DNA from: Deltaproteobacteria bacterium
GTDB taxonomy: Bacteria > Desulfobacterota > Syntrophia > Syntrophales > UBA8958
Assembly: GCA_029553375.1 (NCBI GenBank)
Contig: JAKPCH010000035.1
Coordinates: 44,144 to 108,143 of the forward strand
DNA length: 64,000 bases
Reading direction: 5' to 3'
In this document: positions 53,750 through 62,265 of the stretch, one piece after another
Layout of the letters: every line of letters begins with the position of its first letter
How positions within the stretch are numbered: position 1 is the stretch's first letter
The notes under the pieces: generated by a model
What the model saw: the letters and a program-made list of their open reading frames with translations, nothing else
Told to the model about the DNA's origin: nothing
Database searches by the model: none
Position numbers and translations under genes: made by a program

Positions 53750-55189
53750 CTATATTTTTCTCGCATAACACAGCTTGCGAATTGGCACAATGACGCCCCC
53801 TAATAGTGCCAGTAAAGTTGCAAATAGGAATTTCGTGCCGATAGCTGACCATGACAAACTGGATTGATTCAAAGCCAGGGCAACCGCACAGAGCACAGCC
53901 CCCAAACATAATATCAAAGAAAGCCGTATCCAAGGGATAGGCAAGGGATGAAGACGCTGAGTAAAGTATAAATAACTCCCAGTAAGCACCAAATATGAAA
54001 AAGTTGTAGCCCAAGCCGCACCGGTAGCACCAAATAGAGGAATCAGTATCCAGTTCAAGACAAAATTAACCAACGCCGTAAGCCAAGTGAGTCTTGCAAA
54101 GATGAAGGTTTTTTTTTCCAGTGAAATACCGATGGCGGTGACCTGCTGTGTAGATTGTAAAACAATACCAAAACATAAAATAGTTAGGGGCACGGCACTG
54201 GGCAGGTATTCTTTTGACATTATAAGTCCTATCATCTCACCGGAGAAAAGCGCAATTCCCCCCCCAACCATCAGCATGAAAAACAATAGCAATAAGAGCA
54301 TATAAGCATAAATATTACGATAGATACTAGGATTATCCGAATATATTTTTATCGCCGCAGGACTCCAAGCTTGGCCAAAGGCAGTTGATACAAAAACAAC
54401 TATGGATGCAAAACGGAAAGCTACAGAGTATATACCCACCTCTTCAATCGATGACATTGCCGCCAACATCCAACGATCCATAGAACCAAAAAGCCAGTAT
54501 GCAAGGCCGGCGAAAATGAAAGGATAACCGTAGTGGACAAGTTGCAGCATCCATTTAGAATCGAAATCTAAAGTTATATCCTCACGTATCATCCAAAGAG
54601 CCAGCGGCAAGATCACCAACGCGACAGATGCCTGTACTGTTAATAGCCCATCGATACCCCAACGCCAATAGACCACCACTAGTACAGAAAACAAGGCACT
54701 TAAAACGTTTCCAATCAAGGAAATAAACAAATACTTATGCGATGCAAAATGAAGCCTCAACACATCCAGGATATACTGATGACACTGTCGTAAACTCATT
54801 AAAATCAGCGCCGCAACAAGCGCAATCCATGTCAAGGGCAGACCTGAAATGTGTACTTTAGTCAAAACAAATGGCAATAGGAACAGGCTTACAGCCACCG
54901 TTCCAACACCGAAAAAAAACAAAGCCACTAGACCTGACGTTACAATAACAGGCCTTTGATCATTGACGGTTTCTTTATCCCAGTAATACCTTTGAACCGC
55001 GTTGTTTAAGCCACAGTTCATCACCATTCCAAGAAGGGCGGTCACAGTGCCGATCAGCTCCAATGCACCGAACGCCAGTGGAGACAATGCCGTCGCTATG
55101 ATTGGAAAAGTAACAAATATAATAGATTTACCGACTAGATCTGCCCCCCCATAAATGGCCGTGTCCTTGGCAAGCTTACGAAAAAACAT
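53750..55189 (-). CDS. wzx: Wzx-type oligosaccharide flippase
   Basis: A 479-residue hydrophobic protein with about 14 membrane segments of the polysaccharide-translocase (MATE/MOP) type, opening FFRKLAKDTAIYGGADLVGKSI. The phrases VGIYSVAFRFASIVVFVSTAFGQAW and GATGAAWATTFSYLVL fit the Wzx family. It would flip the undecaprenyl-linked repeat unit across the inner membrane. Start is placed at the ATG at 55189, just after the preceding stop; a GTG at 55216 would overlap that gene. No wzy polymerase was recognised in the window. Confidence 0.85.
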   Translation of the reverse strand: MFFRKLAKDTAIYGGADLVGKSIIFVTFPIIATALSPLAFGALELIGTVTALLGMVMNCGLNNAVQRYYWDKETVNDQRPVIVTSGLVALFFFGVGTVAVSLFLLPFVLTKVHISGLPLTWIALVAALILMSLRQCHQYILDVLRLHFASHKYLFISLIGNVLSALFSVLVVVYWRWGIDGLLTVQASVALVILPLALWMIREDITLDFDSKWMLQLVHYGYPFIFAGLAYWLFGSMDRWMLAAMSSIEEVGIYSVAFRFASIVVFVSTAFGQAWSPAAIKIYSDNPSIYRNIYAYMLLLLLFFMLMVGGGIALFSGEMIGLIMSKEYLPSAVPLTILCFGIVLQSTQQVTAIGISLEKKTFIFARLTWLTALVNFVLNWILIPLFGATGAAWATTFSYLVLTGSYLYFTQRLHPLPIPWIRLSLILCLGAVLCAVALALNQSSLSWSAIGTKFLFATLLALLGGVIVPIRKLCYARKI

Positions 55190-55196
55190 CACACAT

Positions 55197-56495
55197 TCAT
55201 CTTTTCTGCTTATCACTCGTTGATAAATTGTCAGATATCTGCACTTTTTCCCCGGCTTCCTGTCTTAAATCATATGTTCTAAATAGAAACATCAGATCTA
55301 CAGACTCACCATTCAACCTCCTTATGATCGTTTCAAATAAATACTGGAATGTTGAATACGAATGATACTTTTCCACATAGATTCTTCCTTTTTCGCCTAA
55401 TGACCTCCTCTTGTCCGGATTTTCGATTAACAACTTCAAATTATCTTTTAGTGACTCCGGAGTTGTTGAAAGAATGGGACATTCTTGCAAATAAGAGTAC
55501 CTTTTGAAAATCGTCGTATATAAAGAATTTTCAAGATTTGAAAGAACGGGCAATCCGCACGCCATGCCCTCTATACCATTCATGGCGTAACCAGTGGCTA
55601 TCAACTGCTCCACAAGAATATCTACCTCCTGCATCGTTTCACGTACTTTTTCATTAGGTACATTCTCCAGTAACACCAAATCTATGTCGTAGCCCTCTTG
55701 TTTTAATTCCTTTGCAACTTTCAAGATAAACTCCGTCCCCTTAAATGCTCGATGGTTGGGTGCGTGTAATATCCTTACGGGCCCATTTTTACCATTACAA
55801 GCTGAATATTCCTTTTTTGGCTGCCATTTCTTTGTGTCTATAATAATTGGCTGATAAACACATGCATCCCAACGCGGAAACCCCTCGCAAGTCATAACTC
55901 CGGTTATGACCACATCCGCATATTTAGATAGGTAGAAGACCTTATTTGTTATGTCTCGTTCCTTTCGCGCAAACTCAGGATATGATGCAAGCAACACCTG
56001 TTGAAGAGATGGGTCTTTTATTCTGCTATACATGTAGCCATCAGCGCCATAGGGAATTACAATCATTTTAATATTTGCAACCCGAGCTAAAATCGGTTCA
56101 AGTCTCCAAAAAAATTTTTTAAATGCTATACCTTCAAATGTAGTTACAATTATCTTTGCATTCTTAAGAATGTAAATCCATACTAAAATGGGGGCAAATA
56201 AATATAATAATACTCTTTTTCTTAATATTCCAGGGAAAAAATCCTCGAAATATAAATCGAAATCTTCTTTTTGGTTGATTTTATAGTATCCGCTCATCAG
56301 CGTTTCAGCTTCGATACCTATTTCTTTTAATGATTGACACCAATATTTATTATTAATTATCGGTGTTGTTCCGAATATGACTTTCTTTTTCTTCCTACTT
56401 CTAAATATAATGCTCAATATGATTAACACAGGACATATTAGAGAATTGAAAGAAATATATAAAAAATTTTTGAATACTGCCTTGCCGATTTTCAT
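55197..56495 (-). CDS. GT-B glycosyltransferase-like protein (copy 2 of a paralogous pair)
   Basis: A 432-residue protein. The N-terminal part is hydrophobic (FLYISFNSLICPVLIILSIIF), possibly a membrane anchor, followed by GTTPIINNKYWCQSLKEIGIEAETLM and a second hydrophobic stretch (YLFAPILVWIYIL). The C-terminal donor domain includes RILHAPNHRAFKGTEFI and the NGIEGMACGLPVLSNLEN motif. The start is the ATG at 56495, which shares one base with the preceding stop (TAATG). Specificity unknown. Codon use strongly AT-biased. Confidence 0.75.
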   Translation of the reverse strand: MKIGKAVFKNFLYISFNSLICPVLIILSIIFRSRKKKKVIFGTTPIINNKYWCQSLKEIGIEAETLMSGYYKINQKEDFDLYFEDFFPGILRKRVLLYLFAPILVWIYILKNAKIIVTTFEGIAFKKFFWRLEPILARVANIKMIVIPYGADGYMYSRIKDPSLQQVLLASYPEFARKERDITNKVFYLSKYADVVITGVMTCEGFPRWDACVYQPIIIDTKKWQPKKEYSACNGKNGPVRILHAPNHRAFKGTEFILKVAKELKQEGYDIDLVLLENVPNEKVRETMQEVDILVEQLIATGYAMNGIEGMACGLPVLSNLENSLYTTIFKRYSYLQECPILSTTPESLKDNLKLLIENPDKRRSLGEKGRIYVEKYHSYSTFQYLFETIIRRLNGESVDLMFLFRTYDLRQEAGEKVQISDNLSTSDKQKR

Positions 56496-57406
56496 TAGAT
56501 CAATCTTTGTCGTATCGAACATATAAGTGATTTGCAGTCCCATTTCGTTATTTTTAGTTTACCCTTTCCGGTAATAACTACAAAATAATTTTTCCCGAGT
56601 TCTGCAATCTGACCAGGCACCGCCAAAAATTTTTCGCCATCGTCATACAATTCTGCCCGCCATATCGTAATTTTTTCCTTGCCATCAAGAAAGGAAAACG
56701 CACCCGCAAATGGGTACCCACTAGCCCTTATTAGTCGATGTATATACTCGGCATCCCTATCCCAATCGATTTTGCCGTCCTCCGGTCTCCTGGGATAACA
56801 CCTCAAGCTTTCAGGATCGTTTTCACTAACATATTTGAGGCTATACCCGGGATTATCTTTTAATATATCAATAGCTTTACAAAATAATCTCGGTATTTCC
56901 TTCTCCGCCCACGAGTAAATATCCTCTATATAGGTATTTTCATTAACGTTGAAATACGATTGAAAAATAACTCTGCCGCAATCTAACTTACCTCCCTCCA
57001 TCAAATGCACAGTTAAAGCGACTTTCTCCTCCCCATTTATAATCGCCCAGTTCGGGCAGGCATTTCCTCTATACCTAGGCAGATCGCCCATGTGAGCATT
57101 TAAGACTCCTAGCTTAAAAAGCTTGATAAAATCCTCCCCTATAATTAAAGGCCAATTAACACTAACACCAATGTCTACTTTTACCTTTTTTAAATATTCA
57201 CATAAATTCTTATCCTTTAAAGAAGTAAAAAATGGTACCCCAATTTTACTCGCTAATTCAAAAAAATCTTTCTCCTTTTTAGTGTACTCCGGTGCGGCTT
57301 TAGCCGTTACTATACCACATACTGCCACTTTACTTAATTCTTCGCTTATCTTAACAGCAGTATTATATAAGAATTGTGTTCTGCCGAGAATTAATATCTT
57401 AATCAT
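56495..57406 (-). CDS. sugar N-formyltransferase with complete Asn-His-Asp site
   Basis: A 303-residue methionyl-tRNA-formyltransferase-like protein. VLNAHMGDLPRYRGN carries the catalytic Asn and His, and MEGGKLDCGRVI the Asp. A C-terminal region with RRPEDGKIDWDRDAEYIHRLIRA fits the second domain of sugar formyltransferases. With N10-formyl-tetrahydrofolate it would formylate a 3- or 4-amino deoxysugar nucleotide, a common O-antigen modification. Its stop overlaps the glycosyltransferase start. Confidence 0.88.
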   Translation of the reverse strand: MIKILILGRTQFLYNTAVKISEELSKVAVCGIVTAKAAPEYTKKEKDFFELASKIGVPFFTSLKDKNLCEYLKKVKVDIGVSVNWPLIIGEDFIKLFKLGVLNAHMGDLPRYRGNACPNWAIINGEEKVALTVHLMEGGKLDCGRVIFQSYFNVNENTYIEDIYSWAEKEIPRLFCKAIDILKDNPGYSLKYVSENDPESLRCYPRRPEDGKIDWDRDAEYIHRLIRASGYPFAGAFSFLDGKEKITIWRAELYDDGEKFLAVPGQIAELGKNYFVVITGKGKLKITKWDCKSLICSIRQRLI

Positions 57407-58115
57407 TTTTTTTAATCTCTTCGGTCAATTGTAAGAAAAAATCTCTTATACCGAATGCTTTTTGATTTTCTTTTATAAGTTTGTCTCTTTTATAATCATC
57501 GTATTCACTCATTTTTGCAGTGTTTAGATATAGGTGTATGGGATGAAAGTTGAACACTTTCAAACCAGATTGCTTTAAATATTTTCTGGGATCCCATTCC
57601 CAATTATATAGCAAATGAATGTCATCCTCCCAAAAATAGGGCACTCTAATCAACTTTGGATTCCAATGATAAAATGGCTTAAGTTCTATGTTTGCAGACC
57701 AGGGGATGAAAAGGTTGCAGTCGTATATCAGCCCATATTTGACATACAAGTCCAATATTTGAGAACCCTGCACTAAGCTATGGGCTCTCACACTAATTGG
57801 ATTGGGAATTATTGTAATATAATATTTAATAACCTCCTCTACGCTAGAGCCGTTTGTTTTTTCGCCATTTAAGAGGAAATTAAAATTAGGATGTATGGCT
57901 AGCTCTATATCGTCATTATTTAACATTCTATCTAGTAATATTGTTTTGTTAGTGACGAATACGCTACATTTTATTTGACATTGATCAATAATATCTAGTG
58001 TATAATCCAATATTTCGTCCGAACACCAATCCATATCGAATGTAAAAAATATCCTGTCTCTGTAGTCCACCGTGCCTATGTCACATATTTTTGAGAATTT
58101 ACTTGAAGCCTTCAT
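57399..58115 (-). CDS. polysaccharide-deacetylase-like protein
   Basis: A 238-residue protein with the pattern of NodB-fold deacetylases: FFTFDMDWCSDEILDY (metal-binding Asp), LAIHPNFN (a His that could bind metal), ISVRAHSL, and KVFNFHPIHLYLN (late histidine). The usual HxxxH motif is not intact (AIHPNFN), so activity is uncertain. It sits between two formyltransferase genes, implying an acyl-group exchange on an amino sugar: removing an acetyl group before formylation. ATG 58115 follows the previous stop; ATG 58130 is an alternative. Confidence 0.68.
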   Translation of the reverse strand: MKASSKFSKICDIGTVDYRDRIFFTFDMDWCSDEILDYTLDIIDQCQIKCSVFVTNKTILLDRMLNNDDIELAIHPNFNFLLNGEKTNGSSVEEVIKYYITIIPNPISVRAHSLVQGSQILDLYVKYGLIYDCNLFIPWSANIELKPFYHWNPKLIRVPYFWEDDIHLLYNWEWDPRKYLKQSGLKVFNFHPIHLYLNTAKMSEYDDYKRDKLIKENQKAFGIRDFFLQLTEEIKKND

Positions 58116-58117
58116 GA

Positions 58118-59077
58118 TCAAATGTCGCATTTTAAAAAATTGCTATAAAATTCATTAAAATCATATTCTTTATTTTCAAAAATAATTCTAACCAGCTTCA
58201 AAAAATAGTCCCTTGTGGCCACCAAATAATCATCACCAATTTTTACAATGGAGCCTGGCTCAGCGTCTTCTGAATCTATATCCGTAACCTCCGCGGATAT
58301 AACCTTAACGATTTTATCGTCAATGTAAAAAAAAGCGCATGGGTACGGCAGGGTCTGGGCTCTGATGAAGTTATATAAATTCGAACATTTGCTGTTCCAG
58401 TCTATAACACCGTCCTCCGGTCTTCTTTGCGGAAATACTTTTATTTTGTTTTTGTCTTGCTTAATGTACCTTACATTGTCAATATCTGCGAAGACACTTA
58501 AAAGTATTTCTTTTGAACATTTCGTTGCTTTCTCATAGACCTCATTAATCGTGTCTTCATATTTGATTTCGAATGCCTTTTGGGCGATAATATCGCCGTC
58601 GTCGACACCGTCTGCCATTCGAAACAAAGTTATTCCCGTCATGGTTTCCCCGTTGATGATCGCCCACACAAGCGGCGCACCCCCTGCATAATTAGGCAAA
58701 AGGGAGGCGTGAATGCCCCAAGCGCCATGCTGCGCCATATTTCTTATCTCTTTCGGCACCATGTAATACCAGCCTAAACATAAAATCACATCGGCATATA
58801 AATCTTGAATGATATGTTTGTAATCAACCAGTCGTTTCCCGGGCACTGAATCAACACTATAATAAGGAACATTTAACTTTTCAGCCTCGATCCTCAAATT
58901 GGCAAAGTTGTAATTCTTTCTTCTTTCCCTCGTTTTCCCTTTGTCGTACGAGATGAAATATTCTTCTTCGATAGCAAAAACGGCTTTCGGCAAAAAACCG
59001 CTTTCTACCAACTCAAGTAGAATTTCTTTACTGAATCTCGTAGCACCTAAAAAAATGTACTTCAGCTTTTTCATCAA
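58118..59077 (-). CDS. formyltransferase-like protein with Gly in place of the catalytic Asn
   Basis: A 319-residue relative of the formyltransferase at 56495-57406. It keeps the His and the SLLP block (GIHASLLPNYAGGAP) and the Asp in ADGVDDGDIIAQ, but the residue two before His, normally Asn, is Gly. The C-terminal VFPQRRPEDGVIDWNS region is shared. Either this belongs to a subgroup with a different proton relay, or it has another acyl donor, or it is inactive. AT-rich codon use, and an N-terminal Rossmann-like strand (LKYIFLGATRFS). Confidence 0.85.
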   Translation of the reverse strand: MMKKLKYIFLGATRFSKEILLELVESGFLPKAVFAIEEEYFISYDKGKTRERRKNYNFANLRIEAEKLNVPYYSVDSVPGKRLVDYKHIIQDLYADVILCLGWYYMVPKEIRNMAQHGAWGIHASLLPNYAGGAPLVWAIINGETMTGITLFRMADGVDDGDIIAQKAFEIKYEDTINEVYEKATKCSKEILLSVFADIDNVRYIKQDKNKIKVFPQRRPEDGVIDWNSKCSNLYNFIRAQTLPYPCAFFYIDDKIVKVISAEVTDIDSEDAEPGSIVKIGDDYLVATRDYFLKLVRIIFENKEYDFNEFYSNFLKCDI

Positions 59078-59167
59078 AGAGCCATCGTGCTGTCAGAGTT
59101 AGAAAAGCTTGGATTTCGGATAACGTCGCTTTTATCTAAGCCACAAGTAATAATAATGGGGGAGTCT

Positions 59168-61045
59168 TCAGACAAACAATTTCAACCATTCCTCAACATT
59201 TAGGAAAGACCAGATAAGAAGGCGGCGGTTTTGGGAACCGCTGATATGCTGTTGAACCAAGGCCTCGACGGTGTCACGGTCCATGTAGTTATAGATGCGG
59301 GCGCGACGATTGAAGAGGGTCCGTCTGACAAAATCGATGCTGTCCCCCTTGAACCAGGTCGCGTCCGGCGCGGAAAATCCCTGTTTAATCCCTCTTGTGA
59401 CTTCGTCGGGAATATAGCGCCTCATTACATCCCGTAGAATCTGTTTGCCGTCGTTCGTCTTCTCGTAATATTTTATCAACTTTGCTGGTTCGTTTTCATT
59501 GATGCGGATGACCTCACCCAGATTGTTAATCTTGAATGACACAGGACAGCGCATGGAAAAATCGACCAGATCGTTGTCCAGAAACGGCAACCGCGTCTCC
59601 AGACCGTGGGCCATCGAAAGCTTGTCTTCCACGACAAGGAGACCATGCAGAAAGGTCCGCGCCTCGAAGGCAAGGGAGTGGTTGATGTAGTCTTCCGGCC
59701 GGGTGAGCTTGTGTTCGTGTTTTTTAAAGACGTCTCTAAATATGTCGCGGGTCCAAACATGTTTTACCTCATCCCATACGGGACGAAATAACTCCTTGAT
59801 GATCTTGTTTGGTATCAGGCGCTGCCAGTAAAGATAGTATTTATCCACATATTGCTCGAAATCATCCATAGGGTCGGCGGCCCGGTAGTAACGCCAGGGG
59901 TATCCACCGAACAATTCATCACCGCCACCTCCCGAAAGAACAACCTTAACAAACTTTGAGGCCAATTGGGCGGCGTAGTAGTTGGGATAGCTCTGGCCGA
60001 CACGCGGTTCCTCAAGATGCCAAGCCAGTTTAGGGAGGATCCGCTCCATGTCACCGGCCTTGAGCACCATCTCGTAATGCTCAGTTTTAAAGAGATAGGA
60101 CATGTATTCGGCCTTTTCCCGCTCGTCGAAACCCAACTCGAGGCCCGAGGCCGACCTGAGATCAAAGCCGACGGTAAACGTCTTCATGTAGGGAAGTTGT
60201 CCGGCGGCAAAGGCGGTGATGGAACCGGAATCCATACCGCCGCTGAGATAAGCACCGATCTCCACATCGCTCACAAGCTGACGGTTGACAGCCTGACGAA
60301 AGAGACGATCCAGTTCGTGAATATATTCTTCCCGCAAAGCCGGTTTTTCCGGCTCCTGGAAGTCATAATCCCAATATTTTACGATTTCCAAATTGTTCGT
60401 AGAAGCTGTCAAAGGAAGAAAAGCGTACGACCCCGGCGGAAAGATCCTGATGCCTTTGAAGAACGTTTTGTCTGTAAAAATATTCTGAAAAGTGAAATAT
60501 TCAAGGAGTGCCTCAAGATCCAGGTCTCTCCCCACCGCCGGGTGGGTAAGGATGGCCTTCTGCTCGGAGGCAAAGATGAAATATGGACCGGCAATGGTAT
60601 AGTAGAGTGGCTTGGTGCCGTAACGATCGCGGGCAAGAAAAAGGGACTGCTTCGTTTTGTCCCAGATGGCGAAGGCGAAATGACCGTTGAACTTGCCGAG
60701 ACATTTGGCGCCCCATTGCTTGTAAGCGTAGAGGACCACCTCCGTGTCCGACTTCGAGCGGAACTGGTGGCCTAAAGCCTCCAATTCGGCTCGCAGTTCC
60801 CGGAAATTATAGACTTCCCCGTTATAGGTGATGACGTGCTCATTGGAGGTCGTCGCCATCGGTTGGTGACCCGCCGGAGAGAGATCGAGGATTGCCAAGC
60901 GCCGATGGCCAAGGCCTACAAAACTGTCCGTGTAGAAACCCTCACCGTCCGGTCCGCGGTGGGCCATGACGTCGGTCATCTTCCGTAGGAGGACGGGGGA
61001 GACGGGCTCACCGTTCAGGTTGAATATACCAGCTATGCCGCACAC
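59168..61045 (-). CDS. asnB: asparagine-synthetase-like glutamine amidotransferase (AsnB family, copy 2)
   Basis: A 625-residue protein with MCGIAGIFNLNGEPV (nucleophile Cys2), RLAILDLSPAGHQP and YNGEVYNF in the glutaminase half, then YLSGGMDSGSITA and GGGGDELFGGYPWRYY in the synthetase half. Its base composition is close to the GC-rich part, unlike the genes just downstream in transcription. Probable role: amidating a sugar acid in the repeat unit, although true asparagine synthesis cannot be excluded. It lies 11 bases after the DegT-type aminotransferase gene. Confidence 0.92.
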   Translation of the reverse strand: MCGIAGIFNLNGEPVSPVLLRKMTDVMAHRGPDGEGFYTDSFVGLGHRRLAILDLSPAGHQPMATTSNEHVITYNGEVYNFRELRAELEALGHQFRSKSDTEVVLYAYKQWGAKCLGKFNGHFAFAIWDKTKQSLFLARDRYGTKPLYYTIAGPYFIFASEQKAILTHPAVGRDLDLEALLEYFTFQNIFTDKTFFKGIRIFPPGSYAFLPLTASTNNLEIVKYWDYDFQEPEKPALREEYIHELDRLFRQAVNRQLVSDVEIGAYLSGGMDSGSITAFAAGQLPYMKTFTVGFDLRSASGLELGFDEREKAEYMSYLFKTEHYEMVLKAGDMERILPKLAWHLEEPRVGQSYPNYYAAQLASKFVKVVLSGGGGDELFGGYPWRYYRAADPMDDFEQYVDKYYLYWQRLIPNKIIKELFRPVWDEVKHVWTRDIFRDVFKKHEHKLTRPEDYINHSLAFEARTFLHGLLVVEDKLSMAHGLETRLPFLDNDLVDFSMRCPVSFKINNLGEVIRINENEPAKLIKYYEKTNDGKQILRDVMRRYIPDEVTRGIKQGFSAPDATWFKGDSIDFVRRTLFNRRARIYNYMDRDTVEALVQQHISGSQNRRLLIWSFLNVEEWLKLFV

Positions 61046-61056
61046 GTTGACTTATC

Positions 61057-62160
61057 CTAAAGAAGTTCTTTGAGCACGGAAATAACGACGTGCTGATCTG
61101 TTTCCGAAAGTTCGTGGTAGAGGGGAAGGGTCAGGCATCTTTCATAGGCATGCCGACTATTATTAAAGGGACCACGATAAACAATTTGGGGGCCTGCCGT
61201 GAATGCCGGATGCACGTGCAGGGCATAGGTGCCGATCTGCACTTCTATGCCTTTTGTCCTCATTTCCTGCATGATCCGATCACGTTCCCTCACGAAGATA
61301 CAGAAAGACTGGTATGAGTGTTTTCCGCCAGGTGTGGTCTGAGGGATTTCCACGCCATCTACGTCTTTCAACAACTTCAGGTAGTTGTCGGCAAGGTAGA
61401 TCCGGCGGTCTAAAAGCTCATCAAAGTGGTACATCTGTCCCAGGCCAACGGCGGCGAGAATATTGCTCAGTTTATAGTTTGACCCGATGCGGGTGAATAC
61501 CGCTCCTTCCCGACTCAGCGATGCACCCATGCCGAAATGTTTATACGAATCCATCCAGGCTGCCCATTCATCATTATTCGTCGTGATCGTGCCGCCTTCA
61601 CCGGTGGTGATGAACTTGCGGGGGTGGTGGCTGAAGACCGTTATGTCGGCCTGATTGCCAATTTTGGTGCCTTTATATTCTGCCCCGAGGGCACAGGCGG
61701 CGTCCTCGACTATATAGATACCGTGCTTTTTCTTTATTTTGGCGAGACGGTCGTGGTCAAGAGGGTTGCCAAAAAGCGAAACAGGAATAACGGCCTTTGT
61801 CCTGGGCGTGATGGCGGCTTCCAAGGCGTCGTAGTCAATGAGCATCGTCTGTGGGGAGACATCGACGATGACGGCGGTTGCACCTACAATACCCACGACA
61901 TCGGCGGTCGCAGGGTAGGTGTAATCGGGAACGATAACCTCATCGCCTGACCCGATGCCCAAGGCGCGCAGGGCCATTTCCAAACCGGTGGTGCAGGAGG
62001 TCACGGCAATGGCATGCTTGCAGCCGATACACCGTCGGATAGCGCTCTCAAAATCTTTGGTAACAGGGCCTTCCGTCAGGTAGCCGCTGTCGAGGACGGC
62101 CGCCACTCGGTCCTTGATTTCCTGAGTCATATAGGGTTTGATTAACGGAATAATGGCCAT
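61057..62160 (-). CDS. DegT/DnrJ/EryC1-family sugar aminotransferase (copy 2)
   Basis: A 367-residue PLP-dependent sugar aminotransferase. PLIKPYMTQEIKDRVAAVLD, VTSCTTGLEMALRALGIGSGDEV, VEDAACALG and SHHPRKFITTGEGG (PLP lysine) are clear. It differs from the copy at 43789 in the lysine context and probably aminates a different keto sugar, potentially the precursor of the formamido sugar. A 105-base gap with no recognisable element separates it from the epimerase gene. Confidence 0.9.
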   Translation of the reverse strand: MAIIPLIKPYMTQEIKDRVAAVLDSGYLTEGPVTKDFESAIRRCIGCKHAIAVTSCTTGLEMALRALGIGSGDEVIVPDYTYPATADVVGIVGATAVIVDVSPQTMLIDYDALEAAITPRTKAVIPVSLFGNPLDHDRLAKIKKKHGIYIVEDAACALGAEYKGTKIGNQADITVFSHHPRKFITTGEGGTITTNNDEWAAWMDSYKHFGMGASLSREGAVFTRIGSNYKLSNILAAVGLGQMYHFDELLDRRIYLADNYLKLLKDVDGVEIPQTTPGGKHSYQSFCIFVRERDRIMQEMRTKGIEVQIGTYALHVHPAFTAGPQIVYRGPFNNSRHAYERCLTLPLYHELSETDQHVVISVLKELL

Positions 62161-62265
62161 CCCTTATCAGCCTTTCTTGTCCGTTGTACCTTTTACCTCA
62201 TGGGACCCTTCAAACATGCCAACTCTTAAGTGCCTTACTCTGCAGGCTATACGCCTTTTGTCACA

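Noticed and set aside
57399..58115. Confident call of a catalytically active polysaccharide deacetylase
   Set aside because: Asp and late His are visible but the HxxxH metal motif is not intact, so only a fold-level description is given.
51520..59100. Insertion sequence or prophage as the source of the AT-rich stretch
   Set aside because: No transposase, integrase, terminal inverted repeats or target duplications were seen; all frames are polysaccharide genes.
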